Source: a virus
Length of the DNA: 54,045 nucleotides
Virus record (IMG/VR): IMGVR_UViG_3300046008_001100
Span: 1 to 54,045 of that record
Direction: 5' to 3' (one strand)
The notes under the pieces are model-generated. The model was given only the letters and a program-made list of their open reading frames with translations, did not search any database and had not been told where the DNA came from. A program made the position numbers and the translations under genes. This document shows, piece after piece, positions 24,812-32,301 of the stretch. The stretch's first letter is position 1. Every line of letters starts with the position of its first letter.

Positions 24812-24829
24812 ATATTAATAAATATATGA
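24808..24829 (-). promoter_or_regulatory. Start-codon hairpin with late-like element, HNH gene
   Basis: On the minus strand TCATATATT and AATATATGA form nine perfect pairs with a TATT loop. The second arm contains the ATG. TATATTTATT, a relative of the late element, spans the first arm and loop. Confidence 0.6.
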
Positions 24830-24856
24830 AAATAGACTCTTCTTTATGTATTATAA

Positions 24857-25639
24857 TCAAACTCCACGACGAGTATCAAAGGCAATAATATGTTCTCTAC
24901 CTGTAAAATTATATCCATGTTCAGCACAAAAATCAAATACCATTGGATATACTCTTATTAACTCTTGTCTATTATCACCTGGAGGCATAATCCATGTTTT
25001 GTTTTTAGGAATATTCATCTCTACTCTAAATGCTTCAATTTCTTCCCAAATTTCAGGCATTTCTACAGGATTACACACTGGTTTAAAATGGTAATTAGTA
25101 TGATAATCAATTGTTTTACACATTGCGTCTTTATTTAAACGTAATTTATTATGTTGATCAATCATCTTTTGATCTACTACAGCTCCTTTTGGTGTTAATA
25201 CTCCTAATTTAGGAACACTATTAGTAAATTTAGGTGATAATGAAATTAAGCCAATTGGAAAATCTGTTTCTAGAAAATGTGAACCTTCAGTTTCAATTGT
25301 AATTACAATACCTCTTTCATTAGCAAAATGTGTTAATTCATTAACTAAATCAGGATGCATTGTTGGAGAACCACCTGTTAACATCATTTCAGTAATATCA
25401 GGTCTATTATCATACATTTTAACAATATCATTAAATGTAAATCCACCTTTTTCAGGATGAATGCTTGTATACCATGAATCACACCAACCACCTTCACCAA
25501 ACCAACATCTGTGAGTACAGCCTGTTGTTCTAACGGCTACTGTTGGAAAGCCTGCTCTTGAACCTTCACTTTGTACACAATAGTATAATTCTACTATTGG
25601 TAATTTTTTATCGTAATCTGTTATTCTTCCTAAACTCAT
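24857..25639 (-). CDS. queE: 7-carboxy-7-deazaguanine synthase (radical SAM)
   Basis: The 260-residue enzyme has RTTGCTHRCWFGEGGWCDSW (38-57). Its three cysteines, C41, C45 and C53, follow C-x3-C-x7-C instead of the usual C-x3-C-x2-C, because five extra residues separate the last two. MLTGGSPTMHP and ITIETEGSHF are the S-adenosylmethionine and glycine-rich blocks of QueE. It converts the QueD product to CDG in preQ0 synthesis. ATGA overlap with queD shows coupling. Confidence 0.9.
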   Translation of the reverse strand: MSLGRITDYDKKLPIVELYYCVQSEGSRAGFPTVAVRTTGCTHRCWFGEGGWCDSWYTSIHPEKGGFTFNDIVKMYDNRPDITEMMLTGGSPTMHPDLVNELTHFANERGIVITIETEGSHFLETDFPIGLISLSPKFTNSVPKLGVLTPKGAVVDQKMIDQHNKLRLNKDAMCKTIDYHTNYHFKPVCNPVEMPEIWEEIEAFRVEMNIPKNKTWIMPPGDNRQELIRVYPMVFDFCAEHGYNFTGREHIIAFDTRRGV

Positions 25640-26103
25640 ATTTCTGTATAAATTGCTGTATTTTTACTATGCTCCATAAATTCTACTTTTGTTATTTTCA
25701 CTCTACCTTTTGTTTCTTCTTGAATAAAAGTGTTTAGTTTTTCATAAATGTACTTTGCAAATTGTTCTGCTCCTGTTGCTGGAATTATTCTTAATTGGAT
25801 TATACCATCTACTTCCATTTGTTTAAATTTATCCAAGTAAGGATCATCTATTGATGCTATAACAGTATGGTCAAACATATGATCCATCCATGCTTTAGGA
25901 TTTTTACCATCAATAGTACCTTTAGCACGTTTCATACCTCCAAAATCCCATACCCAATTACGTTCGTCTAATTCACCTTCGAACCATACTCTAAATGATA
26001 CTCCATAACCATGTAAAAATTGGCAATGAGTACCTTCTGCTTTCCATTGACGAAATACACAACTGAATCCGTCAAATAATTTTGTTGATTGAAATTTTCC
26101 CAT
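25636..26103 (-). CDS. queD: 6-carboxy-tetrahydropterin synthase (QueD-like)
   Basis: 155 residues of the 6-pyruvoyl-tetrahydropterin synthase fold. THCQFLHGYGVSFRVWF (25-41) keeps the catalytic Cys27 and zinc His31 but has Tyr where the second His of HGH usually stands. LDERNWVWDFGGMKR, MFDHTVIASIDDP and RIIPATGAEQFAKYI follow, all typical. A branch of the family with HGY is, as I recall, also found in alphaproteobacteria. It uses the FolE product and feeds QueE. Confidence 0.9.
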   Translation of the reverse strand: MGKFQSTKLFDGFSCVFRQWKAEGTHCQFLHGYGVSFRVWFEGELDERNWVWDFGGMKRAKGTIDGKNPKAWMDHMFDHTVIASIDDPYLDKFKQMEVDGIIQLRIIPATGAEQFAKYIYEKLNTFIQEETKGRVKITKVEFMEHSKNTAIYTEI

Positions 26104-26348
26104 TATTTAATAAATTCTAATACTTGTTCGTATGTTTTAGCTCCTACGAAGCGTTTGATTTCTTGACCGTTTTCAGCTAATACTACTGTTGGAATACTCA
26201 TAACATTAGCTGCTCTAGCTCTATCTGATTCATAATCAATGTTAATTTTTTCAACAGTTACTCCTGCATCTCTAACTCTATCCATTGTTGGTTCTAATGT
26301 TTTACAGCCAGGACACCACTCTGCTGTAAATAAAAATATTTTTTTCAT
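26103..26348 (-). CDS. Thioredoxin
   Basis: An 81-residue small thioredoxin. LFTAEWCPGCKTLEPTMD has the W-C-P-G-C active site (residues 11-15), and VMSIPTVVLAENGQEIKRFV has the cis-Pro. It overlaps the queD start by one base and is first in the promoter 26355-26384 unit, followed by queD and queE. Reduction of ribonucleotide reductase or of QueE-pathway enzymes is plausible. Confidence 0.88.
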   Translation of the reverse strand: MKKIFLFTAEWCPGCKTLEPTMDRVRDAGVTVEKINIDYESDRARAANVMSIPTVVLAENGQEIKRFVGAKTYEQVLEFIK

Positions 26349-26354
26349 GTTTGT

Positions 26355-26384
26355 AATATATAATTTATTTTTTAAATTTCCAAA
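26355..26384 (-). promoter_or_regulatory. Promoter of the thioredoxin-queD-queE unit
   Basis: Minus strand TTTG (26381-26384), a 20-base gap, TATATT (26355-26360). The -33 box falls inside the 3' end of the GIY-YIG gene, which codes W-K-F-K-K there. ATG follows about six bases after the -7 box. Confidence 0.75.
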
Positions 26385-26946
26385 TGTAATTGTAAGCTTT
26401 TTTTTGTCTTCCTCTACAACAAGCTCCTATTCCATCTCCTGTTTTATTTAAATATTTAGTAGCCTCTAATTGAGATGACCACTCTTTAATAAAATTTCCT
26501 TCTAAATCATATTGTAATACAGGAGTATTAATCCAAGTATTAGGCCTATTTTTGAGAAAATCTCTTGTTGCTTTTATTTTTTGTTTATGTTCTTCTTTAA
26601 ATTTTTTTCCTTTATGTGATTTTTGTTTTCCTTTATGAGATTCACTTATATTTTTACCTCTTGTAGGGTGAGATTTTAGTTTTTGGATTGATTTATCTTC
26701 CCATTTTTCAGAGCCACCTCCACCTTTATTTTTATTTTGAAGAATATATCCTTGTTTTTTAAATTCTTCAATATAATACACTTCCCATTTTCTCCAATTT
26801 AAAACTTCATCTATTATTTCCATCACAGTGTTTTTACCAAACGTTTTTTTATGGTTAAATAATCTATGATATTCATTTCTAGTTTTCCCTACATAAAAAG
26901 GAATATTATCTCCATAATGTAAATAATATATTTTGGTGTGCTCCAT
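26365..26946 (-). CDS. GIY-YIG homing endonuclease with NUMOD domains
   Basis: The N-terminus KIYYLHYGDNIPFYVGKTRN is a GIY-YIG nuclease core with variant first triplet. HKGKQKSHKGKKFKEEHKQK carries NUMOD3-type repeats, and VLQYDLEGNFIKEWSSQLEA followed by GIGACCRGRQKKAYNYIWKF is a NUMOD1 DNA-binding module. The frame extends to a GTG at 26979, but the ATG at 26946 starts at the family's usual position and I use it (193 residues). It lies between the 79-residue gene and the thioredoxin gene. Confidence 0.88.
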   Translation of the reverse strand: MEHTKIYYLHYGDNIPFYVGKTRNEYHRLFNHKKTFGKNTVMEIIDEVLNWRKWEVYYIEEFKKQGYILQNKNKGGGGSEKWEDKSIQKLKSHPTRGKNISESHKGKQKSHKGKKFKEEHKQKIKATRDFLKNRPNTWINTPVLQYDLEGNFIKEWSSQLEATKYLNKTGDGIGACCRGRQKKAYNYIWKFKK

Positions 26947-26979
26947 GATTATAAATATGTTAAAAATCAAGGAGCACAC
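26936..26979 (-). promoter_or_regulatory. Inverted repeat and late-like element controlling the GIY-YIG gene
   Basis: Minus-strand order: GTGTGCTCC (26979-26971), 26 bases that contain CATATTTATAAT (26959-26948), then GGAGCACAC (26944-26936). The first G of the second arm is the G of the ATG. A read-through mRNA can hide the start codon; an mRNA begun at the inner element cannot. Confidence 0.7.
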
Positions 26980-26983
26980 TATG

Positions 26984-27223
26984 TTATACTAATTCTTCTA
27001 ATATACCAACTAATTCTGAGAAAACCAAGATAAGGCAAGCAATTGTTAAATCAAAAGGCAAACAAATGTAGCCTGAGATTCTGATGCCTGATTTGATAAA
27101 GCTTACTAGCTGGTGTTTTCTTGGATCTGGTTGTTTGTTTGTTTTTAATTCTAAATCTATCATATAAGGGTTAATTTCTCCAGTTTGTGGATCGAATTTG
27201 GGCTGTTTATAATTCACTTTCAT
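26984..27223 (-). CDS. Small membrane protein, 79 residues
   Basis: A hydrophilic N-terminal half (NYKQPKFDPQTGEINPYMID) precedes a hydrophobic stretch ISGYICLPFDLTIACLILVF, long enough for one membrane span, and a short tail EELV. No signal-peptide cleavage site is visible. It overlaps the small gene upstream by 17 bases, and the GIY-YIG gene starts just beyond its stop. Function unknown; small membrane proteins of this type are common in T4-like phages. Confidence 0.65.
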   Translation of the reverse strand: MKVNYKQPKFDPQTGEINPYMIDLELKTNKQPDPRKHQLVSFIKSGIRISGYICLPFDLTIACLILVFSELVGILEELV

Positions 27224-27410
27224 TTATTAATTCGTATTCTGTTGGGTTGGTATTATAAATAAAAGCAGTATTTTCTCGAAATAATAGTTTAACATTATCC
27301 CAATCAGAAGACCATTGTGGATAACCACTTAATAATCCAGCAAATACTTCACCGTTTTTATTTATAATAGCATACATTGGTCTATCAGTTATTTGACGTT
27401 TCTTTCTCAT
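27207..27410 (-). CDS. Hypothetical protein, 56-67 residues
   Basis: Unrecognised small protein with MYAIINKNGEVFAGLLSGYP and WSSDWDNVKLLFRE. The frame begins at an ATG at 27410, overlapping queC by 26 bases. A second ATG at 27377 begins exactly at MYAIINKNGEVF and avoids the overlap, so the true protein may be 56 residues. It is translated with queC and the membrane protein gene. Confidence 0.6.
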   Translation of the reverse strand: MRKKRQITDRPMYAIINKNGEVFAGLLSGYPQWSSDWDNVKLLFRENTAFIYNTNPTEYELINESEL

Positions 27411-28287
27411 GATTTTCTAGCACTGAACATACGTAAGAGACTACGTGTTCCCAAGCTACAGGACCATTTTCGTCAGCATATTCACAAGGATCAGGACGAC
27501 CTAATTTCATAAATGCTTCTACACGTTCAACTGAAGATGCTGATTTGTAGTCACTGTACCATACTTCAAAGAATACATTTATTTCGTCTTCTGTTCCTTT
27601 AAATCTTTTTTCTGATTTTATTAATTTAATTGGTTTATAACTTGTATTAGTACGTTTATATACTTCATCAAAATCTAAACCTAATTCATCACAACATTTA
27701 ACTCCATCTTCTAAGATTGTAAATTTATTACCTTCCATATATGGTGTGTAATAATTTACTAATTCTGAGTCCCAATTTCCTATTTTAAAAGCATATTCAT
27801 CCGCATTTCTAAATGCTTCTGTGCAATCAGGATAAATAGAATGATCACCACTATGTACTCCTAAAGCAATAACACATTCCGCCTCTTTTTTATTAGAAAT
27901 AGATAAAGCTACTGCTTGAATAATACTTGAAAATATTTTATTACGATTAGGTACTACAGTATCCTTCATATTTTCTTCAGCGTAATGTCCTTCAGGTACT
28001 TCAGCACCACCTTCAACTAATGAAGAATTAAGTAATTGTGCTAAACCATCTAATGTAATTATTTGATGTTTGACTAATTCATACCCTCCATATCCTCCTT
28101 TAGTACCAATGCTCCTACTATTAATATATTTTACCAATTCAGTAGCTCTTTCTAATTCTACTTTATGTTTTTGTCCATAATCAAAAGAGAGTGCAACTAC
28201 TTGATAGTTTTCTGATAGGAGTTTAATTAATAATGTGCTTGAATCCATTCCTCCACTTAAGGAGAGTACAGCATATTTTTTATTCAT
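27385..28287 (-). CDS. queC: 7-cyano-7-deazaguanine synthase (QueC-like) lacking zinc cysteines
   Basis: The PP-loop ATP-binding motif LSLSGGMDSST (8-18), FDYGQKHKVEL and VVPNRNKIFSSI identify QueC, which makes preQ0 from CDG. At 300 residues it is about 70 longer than usual, mostly by insertions around 55-75 and 218-245. The four zinc Cys of QueC appear replaced: the S-C-Y position is NTSY (Ser216) and the C-G-x-C-x-x-C block before VER reads D246, S249, S252. The rest of that helix (VERVEAFMKLGRPDP) is kept. It leads its unit at promoter 28294-28323. Confidence 0.88.
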   Translation of the reverse strand: MNKKYAVLSLSGGMDSSTLLIKLLSENYQVVALSFDYGQKHKVELERATELVKYINSRSIGTKGGYGGYELVKHQIITLDGLAQLLNSSLVEGGAEVPEGHYAEENMKDTVVPNRNKIFSSIIQAVALSISNKKEAECVIALGVHSGDHSIYPDCTEAFRNADEYAFKIGNWDSELVNYYTPYMEGNKFTILEDGVKCCDELGLDFDEVYKRTNTSYKPIKLIKSEKRFKGTEDEINVFFEVWYSDYKSASSVERVEAFMKLGRPDPCEYADENGPVAWEHVVSYVCSVLENHEKETSNN

Positions 28288-28293
28288 ATTTAT

Positions 28294-28323
28294 AATATAT
28301 TAAAATTTTTATTGTTTTCCAAA
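28294..28323 (-). promoter_or_regulatory. Promoter of the queC unit
   Basis: Minus strand TTTG (28320-28323), a 20-base gap, TATATT (28294-28299). It fills the interval between the stop at 28324 and the queC ATG. Confidence 0.75.
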
Positions 28324-28554
28324 TTAAAATAGAAGATCATCAAAAATATTTGGTTGAGTTGGTTGAGGATTAAAGTAATTTTCTAAAAAAGATGTAGGAT
28401 AAACCATTACTTTTCCTTCATAATTTTTTGTTTTAACTTCTCTTATTATTGTTTTTATACCTTGTTTTTTAGATTCAGTAAAAACTTGTTTACCTAAATC
28501 TGTACCTGCTGGTTTTCCTAGATAATCGAAAAGTGATTGATATTGTTCTTGCAT
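28324..28554 (-). CDS. Hypothetical protein, 76 residues
   Basis: A short soluble protein, MQEQYQSLFDYLGKPAGTDL, with a basic middle (KTIIREVKTKNYEGKVMVYP) and a proline-rich end NPQPTQPNIFDDLLF. Its start lies one base after the stop of the TGT-like gene, so the two are likely co-translated. A small partner for the TGT-like enzyme is possible but only because of position. Confidence 0.62.
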   Translation of the reverse strand: MQEQYQSLFDYLGKPAGTDLGKQVFTESKKQGIKTIIREVKTKNYEGKVMVYPTSFLENYFNPQPTQPNIFDDLLF

Positions 28555-28555
28555 A

Positions 28556-29347
28556 TTAATATATTGTATTTGTTAAATCTTTAAATGTGGAAATGTTGTG
28601 GTTTAATAATTCATAGTCAATTTCATCTGGGTTAATATAAAAATTATTATTCATGTTTGCTTTTGGTTTAGTTTGTAAACCTGTTGAATGATATTCTATA
28701 TTATCTAATGTTGCCATAATAGGATTAGAAGTATCTATTGTTTCAATAAAAGACATATTATTATACCAGCTAAATTCTTGTGGTACCTGACATCCTAATA
28801 AATGTACTCTGTGATCGTCTTTAATTAATTTAATTTTATATAAATGATTAATCATATAAATACGACCTAAAGCTTTAGCTAAATCTGGATTAGGATGATT
28901 ATTTAATTCACTATAATAAGAAGCACCATAAGAAAATGCTATTTTTGTATAACCTAAATCTCTATAATATTGATAGCAAGTCATTGCTTCACTTAAATTC
29001 ATTGCTTGAACTACAGCTACTTTAGTAACTTCCTCAGGTAAGTCAATTTTAGACCATTCTCTAGCATTGTTGATTGAACCTTTCATATCTTGCCATACAT
29101 CAGGAATAATAAATTCATTGGGTTTTAACTCGTTAATCCAGTATAATAAGCGTTCACTATCATAAGCATGACCTAATTCGTGAAGTGAATTATCCATTAT
29201 TATATACACATTATTTTGCTTAGCTCTAATAAAGAAATTTTTATATTCTTCGCTTTGATCTAATAAATGTGGTAAACAATATTGATAATCATTGAACCAT
29301 AAACTATCCTCTAATAAACATAAAGGAACTTCGTGACTAATTTTCAT
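28556..29347 (-). CDS. TGT/DpdA-like guanine transglycosylase-fold protein
   Basis: The 263-residue TIM-barrel-like protein shows, in TGT order, YIIMDNSLHELG (49-60; the Asp of the D-S-G base-binding site as D52), IIPDVWQD (Asp83), VVQAMNLSEA (Gln114), VHLLGCQVPQEF (Gly185) and IETIDTSNPI (Asp205, the probable nucleophile). In phages, TGT homologues called DpdA place preQ0 or a derivative into DNA in place of guanine. With folE, queD, queE and queC nearby, DNA modification is the best reading. RNA-TGT activity is less likely as the zinc-binding end is absent. Confidence 0.78.
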   Translation of the reverse strand: MKISHEVPLCLLEDSLWFNDYQYCLPHLLDQSEEYKNFFIRAKQNNVYIIMDNSLHELGHAYDSERLLYWINELKPNEFIIPDVWQDMKGSINNAREWSKIDLPEEVTKVAVVQAMNLSEAMTCYQYYRDLGYTKIAFSYGASYYSELNNHPNPDLAKALGRIYMINHLYKIKLIKDDHRVHLLGCQVPQEFSWYNNMSFIETIDTSNPIMATLDNIEYHSTGLQTKPKANMNNNFYINPDEIDYELLNHNISTFKDLTNTIY

Positions 29348-29353
29348 GATTTA

Positions 29354-29382
29354 AATATACAAAAGAAAGCTTGGTTTTCCAA
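29354..29382 (-). promoter_or_regulatory. Promoter of the TGT/DpdA-like gene, fused to a terminator
   Basis: Minus strand TTG (29380-29382) is part of the hairpin stem; TATATT at 29354-29359 follows after 20 bases. The ATG comes seven bases later. Confidence 0.72.
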
Positions 29383-29386
29383 GCTT
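29361..29386 (-). terminator. Terminator after the membrane protein gene
   Basis: An eight-pair stem, AAGCTTGG and CCAAGCTT, with a four-base loop; the T-tract on the minus strand is TTTCTTTT, weaker than the other copies. It lies about 45 bases past the stop at 29431. Confidence 0.75.
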
Positions 29387-29430
29387 AATTTAAAAATTTA
29401 ATAATTTTATATAAGAAATTAATATAGATT

Positions 29431-30408
29431 TTAAAAATATGTTTTTGTTTCTTCTTTAAATCGTTCTATTTCATTTTTTAAATGTTCCTGCTTATTTATA
29501 AAATCCATATTACTTTCTGTTATATTACTTATTTTATCTAAAAAAACATTTGTATTATCAGGTTGTGTTGGAGGTTGATAGATTGGTTGAGAAGGCTCAG
29601 GAATAACTTCTGGTGGAGGTTTTGGTTTTAATCTCGCAAATGCAAAATTAGCAGCAATTACTAAACTGATGGCTAAAGGATCAAATACAAATATAATAAC
29701 TAATAAAAACCAATTAATAATCTTATCCATAGATTGTCCTGTAAGATTACTTAAATATTTTAAAGGACCTAATTCATTAGCTGCTTTAGATGTAGTTTTT
29801 ACCTCTAATATTTTATTTTCTAAGGCAAATATAGAATCATTAGTGATATCTAATTTAGTAGTTAATCTTTCATCTGATTGATTAGCTGTTTGTAATTGCT
29901 CAATATTTGCTTTATTTGATTTTATTACTAAATTACCTTTTCTATCAGTTGATTGAGTTGTAGTTGAAGAAGATAAAGTACCTTTTAATTCTGCAATTGA
30001 TTGTTTTTCTTTTAGAATATTATTTCTAGTATCCTCATACAAACCCTTTTTAGTTTCTAGAGTTTGAATCTTTTGATCAACTATTGATGATTGATTTGCT
30101 GTTGTTTGATAAGCTCCAGATAAAAACCCATATATACCTGCAGAGGTAATTAATATTAATATAGTAGCAGCTAAGGTTAAATAACTTCTTAATAAACTAT
30201 TAAGTTTATCCCAATATTGATATAACAAAGAAACAATTACTAATTTAGAAATTTCTAAAGATGAAGCCATTATTAAAACAGCTACACTAGCCCCAGCAAA
30301 TAACATGCTGAGACCAGTGACACTGTAATAAGCTGCTGAAGCACTAACTGATAAAGCAGATAATGCTATTATAAACGGGAATATTCTTTCTTTTATTTTT
30401 CGCAACAT
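29431..30408 (-). CDS. Four-helix membrane protein with coiled-coil middle
   Basis: 325 residues. Two hydrophobic segments come first (FIIALSALSVSASAAYYSV and MLFAGASVAVLIMASSLEI), then a third, LAATILILITSAGIYGFL. A polar, coiled-coil-like region (about 110-215) full of K, E, Q and S follows, and a fourth span WFLLVIIFVFDPLAISLVIA. The C-terminus is proline-rich (KPKPPPEVIPEPSQPIYQPP). Similar proteins occur in marine T4-like phages. The proline-rich tail faces the cytoplasm if the first helix inserts N-in. Function is unknown; holin is unlikely because of its size. Confidence 0.72.
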   Translation of the reverse strand: MLRKIKERIFPFIIALSALSVSASAAYYSVTGLSMLFAGASVAVLIMASSLEISKLVIVSLLYQYWDKLNSLLRSYLTLAATILILITSAGIYGFLSGAYQTTANQSSIVDQKIQTLETKKGLYEDTRNNILKEKQSIAELKGTLSSSTTTQSTDRKGNLVIKSNKANIEQLQTANQSDERLTTKLDITNDSIFALENKILEVKTTSKAANELGPLKYLSNLTGQSMDKIINWFLLVIIFVFDPLAISLVIAANFAFARLKPKPPPEVIPEPSQPIYQPPTQPDNTNVFLDKISNITESNMDFINKQEHLKNEIERFKEETKTYF

Positions 30409-30419
30409 ATTTTAAAATA

Positions 30420-32276
30420 TTAAATTATTTCACAGGCACCACCAGCACATGCCGCTTGGTCCATCAATGCTGTATTATCATCTATCTCAATTACTTTTGA
30501 TAAATCAACTTGATGTAATGATTTTACAGCTTCATTAAATTGTTCTTCTGTAATTGTTTCAAAAGGAGCTTGTACATAAGTACCAAGGTCTTCAGGTAAG
30601 AACGATAATGCTGTAAAGTATTCTTTATTTTCATATAACCATTCACCTACTGAATCCCATTCATCTTGTTTAATAGTAACTGTAGCAGATACGTTATGCA
30701 TGTTAGAGCCTTTTCTATGACCTGGTTTAATCCAATTTTTATTGATTGTTTTAATACGCTCTAATAAATCCATAGCTGATTCTTTACGTGTTATAGCGCC
30801 TTGTGGAGCACGTTGTGGTACAGAAACAATTGATTGTAAGGTTGGTTTAAAGAAATCATCTTCTAACATTTCAGGATGATACATACTTAAATAAGAATAC
30901 AATGCTTCATTTTTACCTAAACGAATTCTTCTCATATAGAAATCATCATGCCAAGCATGGATACCACTTGAAGTACCTAATACTAATGATGTAGTACCTG
31001 ATGGTTTAACTGTAGTTACACGAGCTGCTTTATTAATATCTAATATTTCTGCTACTCTTGCATTTTCTTCAACAGCAATTTTAGCTGCTTGTTTCATATC
31101 TAATTTTAATACAGCTCCTGAAGCAATACCTGTCATTCCAATACCTAATAATGCTTCTTTTTCAGTTGTTTTTCTCCAAACATCTCTTAAGTAATGAAAA
31201 TCAGTATAGCTTGCTTGTAATGTACCGATAAATGCTGCTGCTTTAGCTCTTTCATTATATTCTTCTTGTGTTTCAATGTCTGAAGCATTAATTTCACATA
31301 AATTACAGAATTGATTTGGTTTTAAACTAATTTCAGCACATGGGTTAGTTCCAGAATCTTTATCGTTTGTAAATAAGAAACCAGGTTCACCACTGTTAGA
31401 CGCTTCAATTTTACCCCATAAGCTTAAGAATGTTTCTTTATCGATTTTATTTCTTAATAATACAGCAGAATTATTAGCTCTACCTCTTTGTGGATTTGTT
31501 TCCCACCATGGTCCGAATTTACAAGTTAACATTTCTTCATCATCTAAATCAAATAAAGCAATTAAAGCTGCTCTTCTAATTCCACCACTTAATACAGCAT
31601 CAGCTAAGTGACAAATGATATCATGACATTCTACAGATGTTAATTTTTCACCATCTTTTTTACGATCTAAAATCGCTTGCATATGAATTAAAGCAATTTT
31701 TAATGGTTCAGGACCTGGGGCTTTACCACCTACAGTGATTAATGATGCACCTTTTGCTCTGATGTCTCTAAAATCAAATAAAGGAGCGGTTGATGTTTGT
31801 CCAAAATATGCTTTAGTTAACATACGAACCGCATCAGCCCACCCCTCTATTGAATCACCAACTAAATAACGTTTTGATTTTAATGGTTTTCTAATTTCAG
31901 GTAAATTTTCTACGTGGTGTGTTTGTACTGAATAGCCTACTCCACAACCTGATAATAATAGAAACATAATTTCAGAGAATGCTCTGTAATCATCTATTGG
32001 TAAATAAGAACAATTAAATATTCTTGCATTGTTTATTTCAATTGGTTTACCAGCAAACTGCATTGAACGCATTGATGGTAATACTTTTCTGTCATAAACA
32101 TATTGATACGCATTTTCAATTTCCTCAGTTAATTGAGGATATTTTTTAATATGCATGTTTTTGTTACGAGTAACTAACTCGTGCCATGTTTCTCTTCGCT
32201 GTAATTCAGGATTGAATTTAGCATACTTGAGGTGAGTTGTGATCTCAGATAGAATTTGGGATTCTGTTGTTAACAT
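30420..32276 (-). CDS. nrdJ: Class II (adenosylcobalamin-dependent) ribonucleotide reductase
   Basis: 618 residues of a monomeric, B12-dependent reductase. VLPSMRSMQFAGKPIE and ARIFNCSYLPIDD (first active-site Cys), SGCGVGYSVQ, GGIRRAALIALF, and NPCAEISLKPNQFCNLCE (active-site and second redox Cys) all match the RTPR group. The C-terminus AACAGGACEII supplies the cysteine pair re-reduced by thioredoxin. It is a stand-alone enzyme with no beta subunit and needs host B12. Its partners may be the thioredoxins at 26103 and 23519. It is downstream of the helicase gene in the same unit. Confidence 0.95.
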   Translation of the reverse strand: MLTTESQILSEITTHLKYAKFNPELQRRETWHELVTRNKNMHIKKYPQLTEEIENAYQYVYDRKVLPSMRSMQFAGKPIEINNARIFNCSYLPIDDYRAFSEIMFLLLSGCGVGYSVQTHHVENLPEIRKPLKSKRYLVGDSIEGWADAVRMLTKAYFGQTSTAPLFDFRDIRAKGASLITVGGKAPGPEPLKIALIHMQAILDRKKDGEKLTSVECHDIICHLADAVLSGGIRRAALIALFDLDDEEMLTCKFGPWWETNPQRGRANNSAVLLRNKIDKETFLSLWGKIEASNSGEPGFLFTNDKDSGTNPCAEISLKPNQFCNLCEINASDIETQEEYNERAKAAAFIGTLQASYTDFHYLRDVWRKTTEKEALLGIGMTGIASGAVLKLDMKQAAKIAVEENARVAEILDINKAARVTTVKPSGTTSLVLGTSSGIHAWHDDFYMRRIRLGKNEALYSYLSMYHPEMLEDDFFKPTLQSIVSVPQRAPQGAITRKESAMDLLERIKTINKNWIKPGHRKGSNMHNVSATVTIKQDEWDSVGEWLYENKEYFTALSFLPEDLGTYVQAPFETITEEQFNEAVKSLHQVDLSKVIEIDDNTALMDQAACAGGACEII

Positions 32277-32301
32277 TTTCTTTTTTTAATAATTTTTTTT
32301 T

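Noticed and set aside
26947-26979. GTG-initiated N-terminal extension (MCSLIFNIFII) of the GIY-YIG protein
   Set aside because: It would translate through the inverted repeat and the late-like element, and the nuclease fold begins at the ATG at 26946.
30420-32276. Class I NrdA large subunit
   Set aside because: The sequence follows the monomeric B12-dependent type and no NrdB-like gene is in the window.
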